Shown here: in pieces, positions 25,353 to 37,575 of the stretch
Position numbering within the stretch: position 1 is the first letter of the stretch
Layout: each line of letters opens with the position of its first letter
Assembly: GCA_030447385.1 (NCBI GenBank)
Contig: JAUJOY010000002.1
Location: 514,081-578,080, forward strand
Origin: Mycobacteriales bacterium
GTDB taxonomy: Bacteria > Actinomycetota > Actinomycetes > Mycobacteriales > SCTD01
DNA: 64,000 nucleotides
Reading direction: 5' to 3'
Program-made: the position numbers and the translations under genes
The notes under the pieces: generated by a model
Database searches by the model: none
What the model was told of the DNA's origin: nothing
Seen by the model: only the letters and a program-made list of their open reading frames with translations

Positions 25353-26441
25353 ATGAGCGAGGAGGGGGCCGGCGGGGGGATCGACGACCGGCCCGCTTCG
25401 CAGCCCCCGGTCGACGCGCTGCTGCTGGTGTCGTTCGGTGGGCCGGAGGGGCCGCAGGACGTGCTCCCCTTCCTGCAGAACGTCACCCGGGGGCGGGACA
25501 TCCCGTCGGCGCGGCTGGAGGAGGTCGGCCGGCACTACCTCGACACCTTCGGGGGCGTGTCGCCGATCAACGCGCAGGCCCGGGCCCTGTCGGCGGCGCT
25601 GGCGGCCGAGCTGGCCGCCCGCGGCCCGGACCTGCCGGTCTACTGGGGGAACCGCAACTGGCGGCCGTACCTCCCCGAGGCGGTGCGGCAGATGCGGGAC
25701 GACGGCCGGCGGCACGCGCTCGCGGTGGTGACCAGCGCGTTCCCCTCCTACAGCGGCTGCCGGCAGTACCGCGAGGACTGGGACCGGGCGCGGGAGGAGG
25801 TCGGCGAAGGAGCTCCGGTGATCAGCAAGCTGCGCCACTACTGGGCGGAGGAGGGCTTCCTCGGGACGATGGCGCGCAACGTGGCGGCGACCCGGCCGGG
25901 GCCCCGGGCCTCCCTGGTGTTCACCGCCCACTCCATCCCCAGAGCCATGGACGCGACCAGCGGGCCGGCCGGAGGGGCGTACACCGCAACCCTGCGGGCC
26001 GCCGCCGCCGGGATCGTGCAGCGGCTGGACAGGGCGTACGCCTGGGAGCTGGTCTTCCAGTCGCGCAGCGGCCCGCCGCAGGTCCCGTGGCTGGAGCCGG
26101 ACGTGGGCGACCATGTCGACGCTCTGCACGCGCAGGGAGTCTCGGAGGTGGTGCTCGTGCCCGTCGGCTTCACCAGCGACCACGTCGAGGTGCTCTACGA
26201 CCTGGATGTGGTGGTGCAGCGACGTGCGCGGGCGCTCGACGGGCTGGTGGTGAAGCGGGCGTCCACCGTGGGAGTGGCGCCGGCGTTCGTGGCGATGCTG
26301 CGCGACCTCGTCGTCGAGCGGATCGAGGGCGACGAGCTGCCGTCCCACGGCGCCGTCGCGACGCACGACCGGTGCCCGGCCGGCTGCTGCCCGCCGCCGG
26401 CCAGGACAGCGGCGACAGCCGGCGCGGGGACCCGTCCATGA
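25353..26441 (+). CDS. hemH: Ferrochelatase (coproporphyrin type expected)
   Basis: A 362-aa chelatase that inserts Fe2+ into (copro)porphyrin III. The family start VDALLLVSFGGPEGPQDVLPFL is present, as are the active-site His in VFTAHSIPRAM and the metal-side LVPVGFTSDHVEVLYDLD. C-terminal DRCPAGCCPP together with SGCRQY would ligate the [2Fe-2S] cluster seen in actinobacterial enzymes. Actinobacteria normally use the coproporphyrin pathway (CpfC), so that substrate is expected. It overlaps the next gene by ATGA, giving an unusual operon with sugar-active enzymes. Confidence 0.95.
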   Translation: MSEEGAGGGIDDRPASQPPVDALLLVSFGGPEGPQDVLPFLQNVTRGRDIPSARLEEVGRHYLDTFGGVSPINAQARALSAALAAELAARGPDLPVYWGNRNWRPYLPEAVRQMRDDGRRHALAVVTSAFPSYSGCRQYREDWDRAREEVGEGAPVISKLRHYWAEEGFLGTMARNVAATRPGPRASLVFTAHSIPRAMDATSGPAGGAYTATLRAAAAGIVQRLDRAYAWELVFQSRSGPPQVPWLEPDVGDHVDALHAQGVSEVVLVPVGFTSDHVEVLYDLDVVVQRRARALDGLVVKRASTVGVAPAFVAMLRDLVVERIEGDELPSHGAVATHDRCPAGCCPPPARTAATAGAGTRP

Positions 26442-27994
26442 CGGGGGAGTGGTGGCGCGACGCGGTCGTCTACGAGATCTACGTCCGGTCCTTCGCCGAC
26501 AGCGACGGCGACGGCGTCGGCGACCTCGAGGGCGTCCGGCAGCACCTGCCCTACCTGGTCGACCTAGGTGTGGACGCCGTCTGGCTGACGCCGTTCTACC
26601 CCTCGCCGATGCACGACCACGGCTACGACGTGGCGAACTACTGCGAGGTGGCCCCCGTCTTCGGCGACCTGCCCGGGTTCGACCGCCTGCTCGGCGAGGC
26701 GCACGAGGCGGGGCTCAAGGTGATCGTGGACCTCGTCCCCAACCACACCTCGAACGAGCACCCGTGGTTCCAGGAGGCGCTCGCCGACCCGGCGTCACCG
26801 GCCCGCTCGCGCTACGTCTTCCGGGACGGGAAGGGCGACGGGCCGCCCAACAACTGGCAGAGCGTGTTCGGCGGGCCGGCGTGGACGAGGGAGTCCCCTG
26901 GCGGCCAGTGGTACCTGCACATGTTCGACACCAGCCAGCCCGACCTCGAGTGGGCCGAGCCCGCGGTGCACGAGGAGTTCCTGCGGGTGCTGCGGTTCTG
27001 GCTCGACCGCGGAGTGGACGGGTTCCGCATCGACGTGGCGCATGCCCTCTACAAGCATCCGGACCTGGCCGATGCGCCCGACCCGTTCGTCGAGGGCGGC
27101 GTGGCCAACATGTCCGACAGCCACATCTGGGACCGCGACGCGGTGCTCGCCGTCTACGAGCGGTGGCGCGAGCTGCTCGACACCTACGACGGCGAGCGGA
27201 TGCTCGTGGGCGAGGTGTTCCTGTTCGACGTCCCGCGGATCGCCCGCTACGTCGGCCCCACGCGGCTGCACCAGGCGTTCAACTTCACGGTCATGAGCAC
27301 GCCCTGGGGGGCCGCAGCGCTGCGCGAGACGGTGCAGCGGGCCCTCGCGCACTTCCACCCCGGGACCTGGGTGCTGTCCAACCACGACCTGGTACGCCAC
27401 GTGACCCGCTACGGCGGAGGAGACCTCGGCCGCCGGCGCGGCCTGGCGGTGTCGGCGGCGCTGTTCGGGCTGCCCGGCTCCCCCTACCTCTACCAGGGGG
27501 AGGAGCTGGGGCTGGACGAGGCGGAGGTGCCGCCGCACCTGCGGCAGGACCCGATGTTCGCGCGCACCGGTGGCGCCCGCGCCGGCCGCGACAGCTGCCG
27601 CACGCCGATGCCCTGGGCTGCCGCGGAGCCGGGGCTGGGCTTCACGACGGGCGAGCCGTGGCTGCCGTTCGGCGCGGACGCGACCGGCCTCGCGGTCGAC
27701 CTGCAGGCCGGCGATCCGGCGTCCACGTTGTCGTCCTACCGGCGGCTGCTGGCCGCCCGCCGGTCGCTGCTGGGGACCGGTGAGCTGGGCGAGGACGTCG
27801 ACCTGCTCGCCACCCGCGACGACGTGCTCGCCTACCGGCGCGGCCCGCTGACGGTGGTGCTCAACACCTCGGCGGAGCCGGTAGCCGTGCCCGTGCCGGG
27901 TGCGGGCGCCCTGCTGGAGACGACCGCCGCCGGTGCGCAGCTGAGCGGGGGCGTCGTCGTGGTGCCGGCGGCCGCGACCGTCTGGCTGCGGTGA
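26438..27994 (+). CDS. GH13 alpha-glucosidase / oligo-1,6-glucosidase family
   Basis: A 518-aa GH13 enzyme. The opening WWRDAVVYEIYVRSFADSDGDGVGDLEGV is the alpha-glucosidase/trehalose synthase-like pattern. The catalytic residues are the nucleophile Asp199 (GFRIDVAHAL), acid/base Glu259 (LVGEVFLF) and the stabilising Asp317 (SNHDLVRH). DLVPNHTSNEHPWF and a small C-terminal beta domain are present. No signal peptide is visible, so it acts on intracellular oligosaccharides. It is sandwiched by 4-bp overlaps between ferrochelatase and a GT4 enzyme. The exact linkage, maltose, isomaltose or trehalose-type, cannot be decided. Confidence 0.9.
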   Translation: MTGEWWRDAVVYEIYVRSFADSDGDGVGDLEGVRQHLPYLVDLGVDAVWLTPFYPSPMHDHGYDVANYCEVAPVFGDLPGFDRLLGEAHEAGLKVIVDLVPNHTSNEHPWFQEALADPASPARSRYVFRDGKGDGPPNNWQSVFGGPAWTRESPGGQWYLHMFDTSQPDLEWAEPAVHEEFLRVLRFWLDRGVDGFRIDVAHALYKHPDLADAPDPFVEGGVANMSDSHIWDRDAVLAVYERWRELLDTYDGERMLVGEVFLFDVPRIARYVGPTRLHQAFNFTVMSTPWGAAALRETVQRALAHFHPGTWVLSNHDLVRHVTRYGGGDLGRRRGLAVSAALFGLPGSPYLYQGEELGLDEAEVPPHLRQDPMFARTGGARAGRDSCRTPMPWAAAEPGLGFTTGEPWLPFGADATGLAVDLQAGDPASTLSSYRRLLAARRSLLGTGELGEDVDLLATRDDVLAYRRGPLTVVLNTSAEPVAVPVPGAGALLETTAAGAQLSGGVVVVPAAATVWLR

Positions 27995-29219
27995 GGATCC
28001 TGGTCTGGCACGGCTACCTGCTCGGCGGCACCGGCTCGAACGTCTACACCCGCTCGCTCGCGCGGGCGTGGAGCCGGCTGGGGCACGAGGTCGTCGTGCT
28101 GTCCCAGGAGCCGCACCCGGAGCGCTACGACCTGGGCGGGGCGCGGGTCGTCCGCCCGCCACTGACCGGCCCGCTGCCGGTGTTCGTCCTCGACCACTAC
28201 GACGACGCCCGGCCACAGCTGCTGCAGGAGATGAGCCGGGCGGGCCGGGACCTGTTCGTGGCGCAGAACGCCGCCGCCGTACGCGCGGAAGGACCGGCCG
28301 ACCTGCTGCTGGTGAACCACGTCCTTCTGGGCGGTGCGGTCGGAAGGGCCTCGGGCCTGCCCTACGTGGTCAAGGCGCACGGCTCGGAGCTCGAGTTCAG
28401 CCTGCGCGGGCATGGCGGGCTGTCCCGATGGGGCCGCGAGTGCCTCGACCAGGCGCGGGCTGTCCTCGCCGGCTCGGAGCACATCGTGCAGGTGCTCGAG
28501 GACGTCGTCGGCCCGCTCCGGGCGCCGGTCGCCGTCGTGCCGCCGGGGGTGGACGTCGACGCGCTGGAGCCGCAGGAGCGCACCGCCGCGCTGGCGGCAC
28601 TGGTCGAGCAGTGCCGCCAGGACCCGCCGAACGCCGAGGGCGACGAGCGGCGCCCGGACAGCGGCAACGCCGACCGGCTCGCCGGGTTCCTCGCGGGGAC
28701 CGGGCGCACCGTCGTCTACGTCGGCAAGCTCAGCGCCGAGAAGGGGGTGGGTCTGCTGCTCGAGGCCCTGCGGGAGGTGGACGCGCGGGCGGTGGTCGTC
28801 GGGTTCGGCCCGGCCCGGGCCCAGCTGGAGGCCGCTGCAGGCGACCGGGTGATGTTCACCGGCGCGCTGGAGCACCGCCACCTGGCGCACCTGTGGCCGC
28901 TGGCCGACGTCAGCGTCACGCCGTCGGTGTTCCCTGAGGCCTTCGGGATGGTGGCGGCCGAGGCAGCCTCCTGCGGATCACCCCCGCTGGTCGCGCGCCA
29001 CTCCGGCCTGGCCGAGATCGCGGCAGCGCTGGAGGAGGGCTATCCGGCCGAGCTGCGGCACCTGGCCGCGTTCCGGCCCGGGGATGCCGCTGACCTGTCC
29101 GACAAGCTCTCGCAGCTGCTCGACCTGGCTCCCGAGCAGTGGCAGCAGCTGTCGGCGGCCGCCCGGAGCACGGCGGTGCAGCGGTGGAGCTGGGAGGGCA
29201 TCGCCGACCGCATCCTCGG

Positions 29220-29238
<19 letters not shown>
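27991..29238 (+). CDS. GT4-family glycosyltransferase
   Basis: A 415-aa GT-B glycosyltransferase. The N-terminal domain begins ILVWHGYLLGGTGSNVYTRSLA, with VVKAHGSELEF in the middle. The C-terminal donor site has VVYVGKLSAEKGVGLLLEAL, VTPSVFPEAFGMVAAEAASCG (EX7E-like) and SGLAEI. The insertion at about 205-230 is hydrophilic. It shares a GTGA overlap with the GH13 gene, so the pair may build and trim one glycan. Acceptor and sugar are unknown. The stop overlaps the convergent serB end by 19 bp. Confidence 0.88.
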
Positions 29239-33185
<3,947 letters not shown>

Positions 33186-33189
33186 GCAC

Positions 33190-33402
33190 TCAGACCGCGT
33201 CGTCGAGGATCTTCCCGCTGATGCCGAAGCCGATGCCGGCGATCCCCACGAGGACGCCCACGATGGCGAGCGGGAGGGACTGGAACACCATGGCGAAGCC
33301 CAGCAGGACGCTCGACAGCACGATCAGCCCCACTGTGATCCACGAGCTGGTCTTGTGCTTGTGGGCAGTGTCGGCCTCAGAGGTGTCACCGAGATCGGCC
33401 AT
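33190..33402 (-). CDS. Small two-helix membrane protein
   Basis: A 70-aa protein with GGAGG five bases before its ATG. A hydrophilic N-terminus containing HKHKTSS is followed by two TM segments, WITVGLIVLSSVLLGFAMVF and LAIVGVLVGIAGIGFGI. This matches the HGxxG-lacking small membrane proteins often annotated as hypothetical in actinobacteria. Its function is unknown. It converges on the helicase gene with a 4-bp gap. Confidence 0.75.
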   Translation of the reverse strand: MADLGDTSEADTAHKHKTSSWITVGLIVLSSVLLGFAMVFQSLPLAIVGVLVGIAGIGFGISGKILDDAV

Positions 33403-33469
33403 GGGGTCCTCCGCCTGCGTGGGATGAGACGCCGTCAGCCTACCGGCCGACGGGCGGCCGAGACCGGGC

Positions 33470-34315
33470 TCACCATGCCTGAGCCACCAGCTCGGCGAGC
33501 AGCTCCTCGGGGTCGCGGTCCCAGCCGCGCGAGCGGAACCACGCGCAGACGTTGCGGCAGTCCCTGGCCAGGAAGTGCATCCCCTGCGGGTTGGCGACCA
33601 GATCGACGGCCTGCGGCAGGTCGATGATCACGAGGCGGTCCTCGGCCGCGAGGAGGTTGAAGGCGGACAGGTCACCGTGCGCGATCCCCATGCGGGCCAT
33701 TCCCCCCATGGCAGCGGTGAGCTGGTCCCAGTACCCCGCCAGTCGCTCCGCCGCGGGGCGGTTCTGCGCCAGTCGGGGAGCTCCCGTGCCGTCGGGCAGG
33801 GTGATCAGCTCCATGAGGAGCTCCGTCCCGTCCAGCTGGACCGGGTAGGGGACGGGCACCCCTTCGGTCCAGAGCCTGCCCAGGTGCTCGAACTCGGCCA
33901 GGGCCCACTGCCGGGCCTCCACCGTGCGGCCCCAGCGCGTGCCCTTGGCCGCGGCGCGCCGGTCGCGGGTGTTGCGGATGGCGCGGCCCTCCTGGTAGGC
34001 CGGGTCGCGGGAGAAGAGCCGCTGCTCAGAGCCGCGGTAGCGCTTGGCGGCCAGCACGCACGAGTGATCGGCGGTGGCGCGCTCGAGCAGGAAGACGTCG
34101 GCCTCCTTCCCGGTCTTGAGGATGCCGAGCTCGGTGTCCACCGCGCCGTCCGCGGTGATCACCCACTCCGGCCAGGGCGCCGGGCCGGCCAGCACGCCGA
34201 TGTCGTCCCAGGTGGACCAGCGCTGCCCGCGCTGGAGGTCCGGAGGGCCGACGAGCTCGGCCGGTGTGCTGTACGAAGTGGGAGAGGGCTGGGCGTTCAG
34301 GGGGTGGGCGGACAT
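33470..34315 (-). CDS. RIO1-like serine protein kinase
   Basis: A 281-aa RIO-family kinase. ELGILKTGKEADVFLLER is the modified P-loop region. The lysine of VLAAKRYRG binds ATP, the catalytic loop is GIAHGDLSAFNLLA (HxDxxxxN) and the metal-binding motif is LVIIDLPQAVD. Bacterial RIO kinases of this type are common in actinobacteria; their targets are not known. The Arg/Asn-rich GRAIRNTRDRRAAAKGTRWGR block is characteristic. It is divergent from the methyltransferase gene. Confidence 0.9.
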   Translation of the reverse strand: MSAHPLNAQPSPTSYSTPAELVGPPDLQRGQRWSTWDDIGVLAGPAPWPEWVITADGAVDTELGILKTGKEADVFLLERATADHSCVLAAKRYRGSEQRLFSRDPAYQEGRAIRNTRDRRAAAKGTRWGRTVEARQWALAEFEHLGRLWTEGVPVPYPVQLDGTELLMELITLPDGTGAPRLAQNRPAAERLAGYWDQLTAAMGGMARMGIAHGDLSAFNLLAAEDRLVIIDLPQAVDLVANPQGMHFLARDCRNVCAWFRSRGWDRDPEELLAELVAQAW

Positions 34316-34479
34316 GACAGGCGGGGTCTCCGGGAGCGAGAGAGAGTGAGGACGACGACGACGGAGCAGGGGTGCGGCATGTCGGCTCCCTCCGGCGGCC
34401 CGGGTCTCCCGGGAAGACCACGTGGTGCGCAGGGTCCGCCCGCGTGCGCCTGGGCGGCAACTCCTTTCTGCTCTGCCAG

Positions 34480-35283
34480 GTGAGACCGGAACAGGTCGAG
34501 GACCCGGCCGACCCTCGGGTGGCGGACTTCGTCGGCCTCACCGACGGGGCCCGGCGGATGCGGCACGAGCCCGGAGCGGGCTTCTTCCTCGCCGAGGGGG
34601 AGAAGGTCATCGCCCGTACGGCCGCCGCCGGCTACCCCGCCCGCTCGCTGCTGCTGTCCCCTTCGCGACTGGCCGACCTGACGCCGGCGGTCGCCGCGCT
34701 GGAGTGCCCGGTCTACGTCGCGTCGTACGAGGTGCTGCAGGCGGTGACCGGGTTTCACGTGCACCGGGGGGCGCTGGCCTCCTTCGGCCGCCTGCCGCTG
34801 CGCGGCGCGACGGAGGTGCTCGCGGGGGCGCGGCGGATCGTGCTCATGGAGGCGGTGACCAACCACACCAACCTCGGAGCGGTCTTCCGCAGCGCCGGCG
34901 CCCTGGGGATGGACGCGGTCCTGCTCAGCCCCACCTCCTGCGACCCGCTCTACCGACGTACGGTGAGGGTGTCGATGGGGCAGGTGTTCTCGCTGCCGTA
35001 CGCCTTCCTCGACCGGTGGCCGGAGGGGATCGACGAGGTGCGTGCCGCGGGGTTCCGGGTGCTGGCCCTGACGCCCGGCGCCGGCGCGACCGACCTGCGG
35101 GAGGTGCGGGTGCAGCCGGCCGACAAGGTCGCGCTGCTGCTCGGGGCGGAGGGACCCGGGCTGACCGAGGGGGTGATGGGCCGCAGCGACGAGCGGGTCC
35201 GGATCCCGATGGCCGCGGGTGTCGACTCGCTCAACGTCGGCGCGGCCGCAGCCATCGCCTGCTGGGTGCTCGGCCGGCGGTAG
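34480..35283 (+). CDS. TrmH/SpoU-family RNA methyltransferase
   Basis: A SPOUT methyltransferase of about 267 aa that methylates a ribose 2'-OH in rRNA or tRNA. Motif 1 is EAVTNHTNLGAVFRSAGAL, motif 2 is LLLGAEGPGLTEGV and motif 3 is RIPMAAGVDSLNVGAAAAI. The N-terminal substrate-binding domain reads DPRVADFVGLTD and FFLAEGEKVI. GTG 34480 was chosen because family members begin just before this block; GTGs at 34444 and 34372 in frame are less likely. The target nucleotide is unknown. Confidence 0.9.
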   Translation: MRPEQVEDPADPRVADFVGLTDGARRMRHEPGAGFFLAEGEKVIARTAAAGYPARSLLLSPSRLADLTPAVAALECPVYVASYEVLQAVTGFHVHRGALASFGRLPLRGATEVLAGARRIVLMEAVTNHTNLGAVFRSAGALGMDAVLLSPTSCDPLYRRTVRVSMGQVFSLPYAFLDRWPEGIDEVRAAGFRVLALTPGAGATDLREVRVQPADKVALLLGAEGPGLTEGVMGRSDERVRIPMAAGVDSLNVGAAAAIACWVLGRR

Positions 35284-35318
35284 CCCGCAAAGCGCCCGGA
35301 ACAGGGCACTATGGGCGC

Positions 35319-35777
35319 GTGACTTTGCGACGACGTCTTCTCCTGCCCCTGCTCGCCCTGGCGCTGGTGAGCTGCGGCGGGGGCGATCCCAAGAAGGAGT
35401 TCATCGACCGGGCCAACGGCATCTGCGACGAGGCCGAGGACGACTTCGCCAACCTGCGCCAGCCCACCTCGGTGGTGGAGCTGGCCCCCTTCGCGGAGAA
35501 GACCCTCGTCATCGTGCAGAAGGCGCAGGGCGAGCTGGCCAGCCTGACCCCGCCGGATCAGGACCGCGCCGAGCTCGAGACGCGCGTGCTCAACCCGTTC
35601 GCGGCGCTGGTGACGGAGGCGGAGGGCTTCGTCGAGAAGGTGAAGGCCGCCGGTCAGGACGAGGCCCAGCTGATCGCCCTGATCTCCAAGCGGCCCGATG
35701 CCAGCAAGATCGACCTCACCTACCTGCGGTCCTACGGCCTCGGCACCTGCGCCGACGCCATCCAGCTGGGCACCTGA
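35319..35777 (+). CDS. Small lipoprotein, function unknown
   Basis: A 152-aa lipoprotein. The signal LLLPLLALALVSC places the lipidated Cys at residue 19. The mature part is helical and acidic, with two further cysteines (NGICDEA and GTCADA) that could form a disulfide. The pattern IDRANGICDEAEDDFANL recurs in actinobacterial exported proteins of unknown role. Start GTG 35319. It follows the methyltransferase by 36 bp but may have its own promoter. Confidence 0.78.
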   Translation: MTLRRRLLLPLLALALVSCGGGDPKKEFIDRANGICDEAEDDFANLRQPTSVVELAPFAEKTLVIVQKAQGELASLTPPDQDRAELETRVLNPFAALVTEAEGFVEKVKAAGQDEAQLIALISKRPDASKIDLTYLRSYGLGTCADAIQLGT

Positions 35778-35808
35778 GGGACCGGGCGCGAAAGCCCGGA
35801 CTCCGGGA

Positions 35809-36702
35809 TCAGCCTGCCAGCGGCAGGAACAGGCCGAGCGCCGGCAGGGCGAGCAACCCCGCCGTCGCGAGGACCACAGCCGTCCGCCGCGACACCTCGA
35901 GCGCGGGCGGTGGGCTGACCAGCCGCTGGGCGCGCAGCAGCACCCCGCTGCCGCCGGCCCCCAGGGCTCCGGCCGGCACCTGCGCCGCGCCCACCTTGTA
36001 GACCGCCCGGGCCAGCACGTCGCGGGGGTGCAGCCGGGCTGCCCGGTCGTCGGCCAGCATCTCGATGAGCAGGGCGACCTGCTGACGGGCCAGGCGCACC
36101 GCCGGCAGGCGCGGGAAGGTCGTGCCCAGCGCCACGAACGGGAGCACCACGAGGTCGTGCCGCTGGTCGACGTGGGCGCGCTCGTGGGCGAGCACGGCGT
36201 GCACCTCGTCCTCCCTCAGCAGGTCGAGGACGCCGCGCGACAGCACCACCCGCGGCCGCAGACCGGGCAGGCAGTACGCCAGCGGCGCGTCGTGGTCCAC
36301 GACCCGTGCCTGGGCGAGCAGGGGGTTGCGCGTCGCCACGAGGTCCACGAGCACCCGGTTGCACCGGCGCGCGTGCACCGTGCGGACGGTGGAGGTGATC
36401 AGGACCCACAGCAGGCGGGTGAGCAGCCCCAGACCGGCCAGAGCCGCGACGTAGGACCACCACGGCAGGGCAGCCGTGCTCAGCGCCCCCAACGCCGACA
36501 GGTGGGTGGTGCCGGCGGGCGCGAGCGCCACGGTGAGCGCGATCTCCACCGCCAGCAGGCCGGCGACGAGCCCGAGGGCCTGCCACAGCAGCAGGGCGTA
36601 CGCGGGGGCCCGCTGCGGCCAGGCCGCCCTGGCGAGCAGGCCCGGGACGGCCAGGGCGAGCACGAGCAGGCAGGCTCCGAGCGCGGCCGCGGCGAGGAGC
36701 AC
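35809..36702 (-). CDS. M56/BlaR1-like membrane metalloprotease
   Basis: A 297-aa integral membrane peptidase. Hydrophobic segments at the N-terminus (VLLAAAALGACLLVLALAV) and in the middle flank a cytosolic loop with the zinc motif LAHERAHVDQRHD (HExxH). The C-terminus has one more TM (AVVLATAGLLALPALGLF). There is no beta-lactam-sensor domain, so it is a short BlaR1-like form. It starts 2 bp after the blaI stop, in one operon. The likely role is to cleave or inactivate the BlaI repressor when a signal arrives; the signal is unknown. Confidence 0.88.
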   Translation of the reverse strand: MLLAAAALGACLLVLALAVPGLLARAAWPQRAPAYALLLWQALGLVAGLLAVEIALTVALAPAGTTHLSALGALSTAALPWWSYVAALAGLGLLTRLLWVLITSTVRTVHARRCNRVLVDLVATRNPLLAQARVVDHDAPLAYCLPGLRPRVVLSRGVLDLLREDEVHAVLAHERAHVDQRHDLVVLPFVALGTTFPRLPAVRLARQQVALLIEMLADDRAARLHPRDVLARAVYKVGAAQVPAGALGAGGSGVLLRAQRLVSPPPALEVSRRTAVVLATAGLLALPALGLFLPLAG

Positions 36703-36704
36703 GG

Positions 36705-37052
36705 CTAGTCCAGGTCCTCGAGCGCGCGGCGCAGGGCCTGCGCCTCGGCCGGGGTGACCGACCGCGCGAAGTGCTGCAGGGCAGCCTCCCGGTCCTCGGC
36801 CTGGCCGAGCGCCTGGCGCATGAGCACCGCGATGTGGTCCTCGCGGGAGGCGAGCGGCGTGTAGGTGTGGGCCCGGCCCCGCCGGTCCCGCTTGAGCAGC
36901 CCCTTGCGCTCCAGCCGGCTCAGGACCGTCAGCCACGTGGTGTAGGCCAGCTTGCGGTCGGCCAGGCGCTGTGCCAGCTGCTTGCCGGTCAGCGGCCCGG
37001 CCTCCCAGAGGACCTCCATCGCGGCGCGCTCGAGGTCTCCCGGCCGCGTCAC
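36705..37052 (-). CDS. BlaI/MecI/CopY-family repressor
   Basis: A 115-aa winged-helix repressor. LERAAMEVLWEAGPLTGKQLAQRL is the family start, YTTWLTVLSRLERKGLLKRDRRGRAHTYTPL is the recognition wing, and the C-terminal helices mediate dimerisation. It is paired with an M56 protease, the classic two-gene arrangement. A composite palindrome at 37060-37094 directly before its start codon carries TACTAC/GTAGTA, the kind of site BlaI proteins bind. It is likely to repress both its own operon and whiB. Confidence 0.92.
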   Translation of the reverse strand: MTRPGDLERAAMEVLWEAGPLTGKQLAQRLADRKLAYTTWLTVLSRLERKGLLKRDRRGRAHTYTPLASREDHIAVLMRQALGQAEDREAALQHFARSVTPAEAQALRRALEDLD

Positions 37053-37059
37053 GGGCCGA

Positions 37060-37094
37060 TACTACCGTGCGTAGAAGTTCTACGTCCGGTAGTA
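37060..37094. promoter_or_regulatory. Composite palindromic operator between blaI and whiB
   Basis: Two concentric perfect inverted repeats share the centre 37077. The outer is TACTACCG (37060-37067) / CGGTAGTA (37087-37094) and the inner GTAGAA / TTCTAC (37071-37083, one-base spacer). TACTA/TAGTA is the core of BlaI-family operators. It lies 8 bp before the blaI ATG and overlaps the likely whiB promoter spacer, so one repressor dimer or tetramer could control both directions. Confidence 0.72.
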
Positions 37095-37100
37095 CATAAT
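37072..37100 (+). promoter_or_regulatory. Probable whiB promoter
   Basis: CATAAT at 37095-37100 is a good -10 box in otherwise GC-rich DNA. TAGAAG at 37072-37077, 17 bp upstream, is a moderate -35. Transcription would start near 37107, ahead of the GGAGGAAGG ribosome site at 37117. The operator covers the spacer. Confidence 0.5.
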
Positions 37101-37132
37101 GGGAGGCGCCAGATCCGGAGGAAGGACAGGGC

Positions 37133-37432
37133 ATGCCCGACCTGCTCGGCACCACCCGCCCGCCCGGCGCGCAGGTGTGGCGCTGGGAGTGGCAGCTCGC
37201 CGCCCGGTGCCGCGGGCGCGACGACCTGTTCTTCCACCCGCACGGCGAGCGCGAGCCGCTGCGCAGCGAGCGCGAGGCGGCAGCCAAGCAGGTGTGTGCC
37301 TCCTGTCCCGTGCGCCGCGAGTGCCGGCGGCACGCCCTGGAGTCCCAGGAGCCCTACGGGTTGTGGGGCGGCCTGTCCGAGGCCGAGCGCGAGCGGCTGG
37401 TCCACGGCCCCCGGCCCCCTCGGAAGCGCTGA
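37133..37432 (+). CDS. WhiB-family iron-sulfur regulator
   Basis: A 99-aa Wbl protein. Cluster cysteines are C26, C55, C58 and C64 (CASCPVRREC), followed by the beta-turn GLWGGLSEAER and a basic tail PRPPRKR for DNA or sigma contacts. A GGAGGAAGG ribosome site lies upstream of ATG 37133. It is not WhiB7-like, since no AT-hook RGRP is seen. Which WhiB class it belongs to cannot be told reliably. The divergent BlaI operator links it to a protease-released repressor system. Confidence 0.95.
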   Translation: MPDLLGTTRPPGAQVWRWEWQLAARCRGRDDLFFHPHGEREPLRSEREAAAKQVCASCPVRRECRRHALESQEPYGLWGGLSEAERERLVHGPRPPRKR

Positions 37433-37575
37433 GCGGGCGCGCGCTCCCGCGTACGCCGGACCGGCGCCCGGAGCCGGCCTCACACCACCTTCACCAGGCA
37501 CCAGGCACCCTGGGGGCGGGCTGAGGCAGGCTTCTCGGCACACTGGTCCGGCACCGGCCGGGGACGGAGGCAGAC

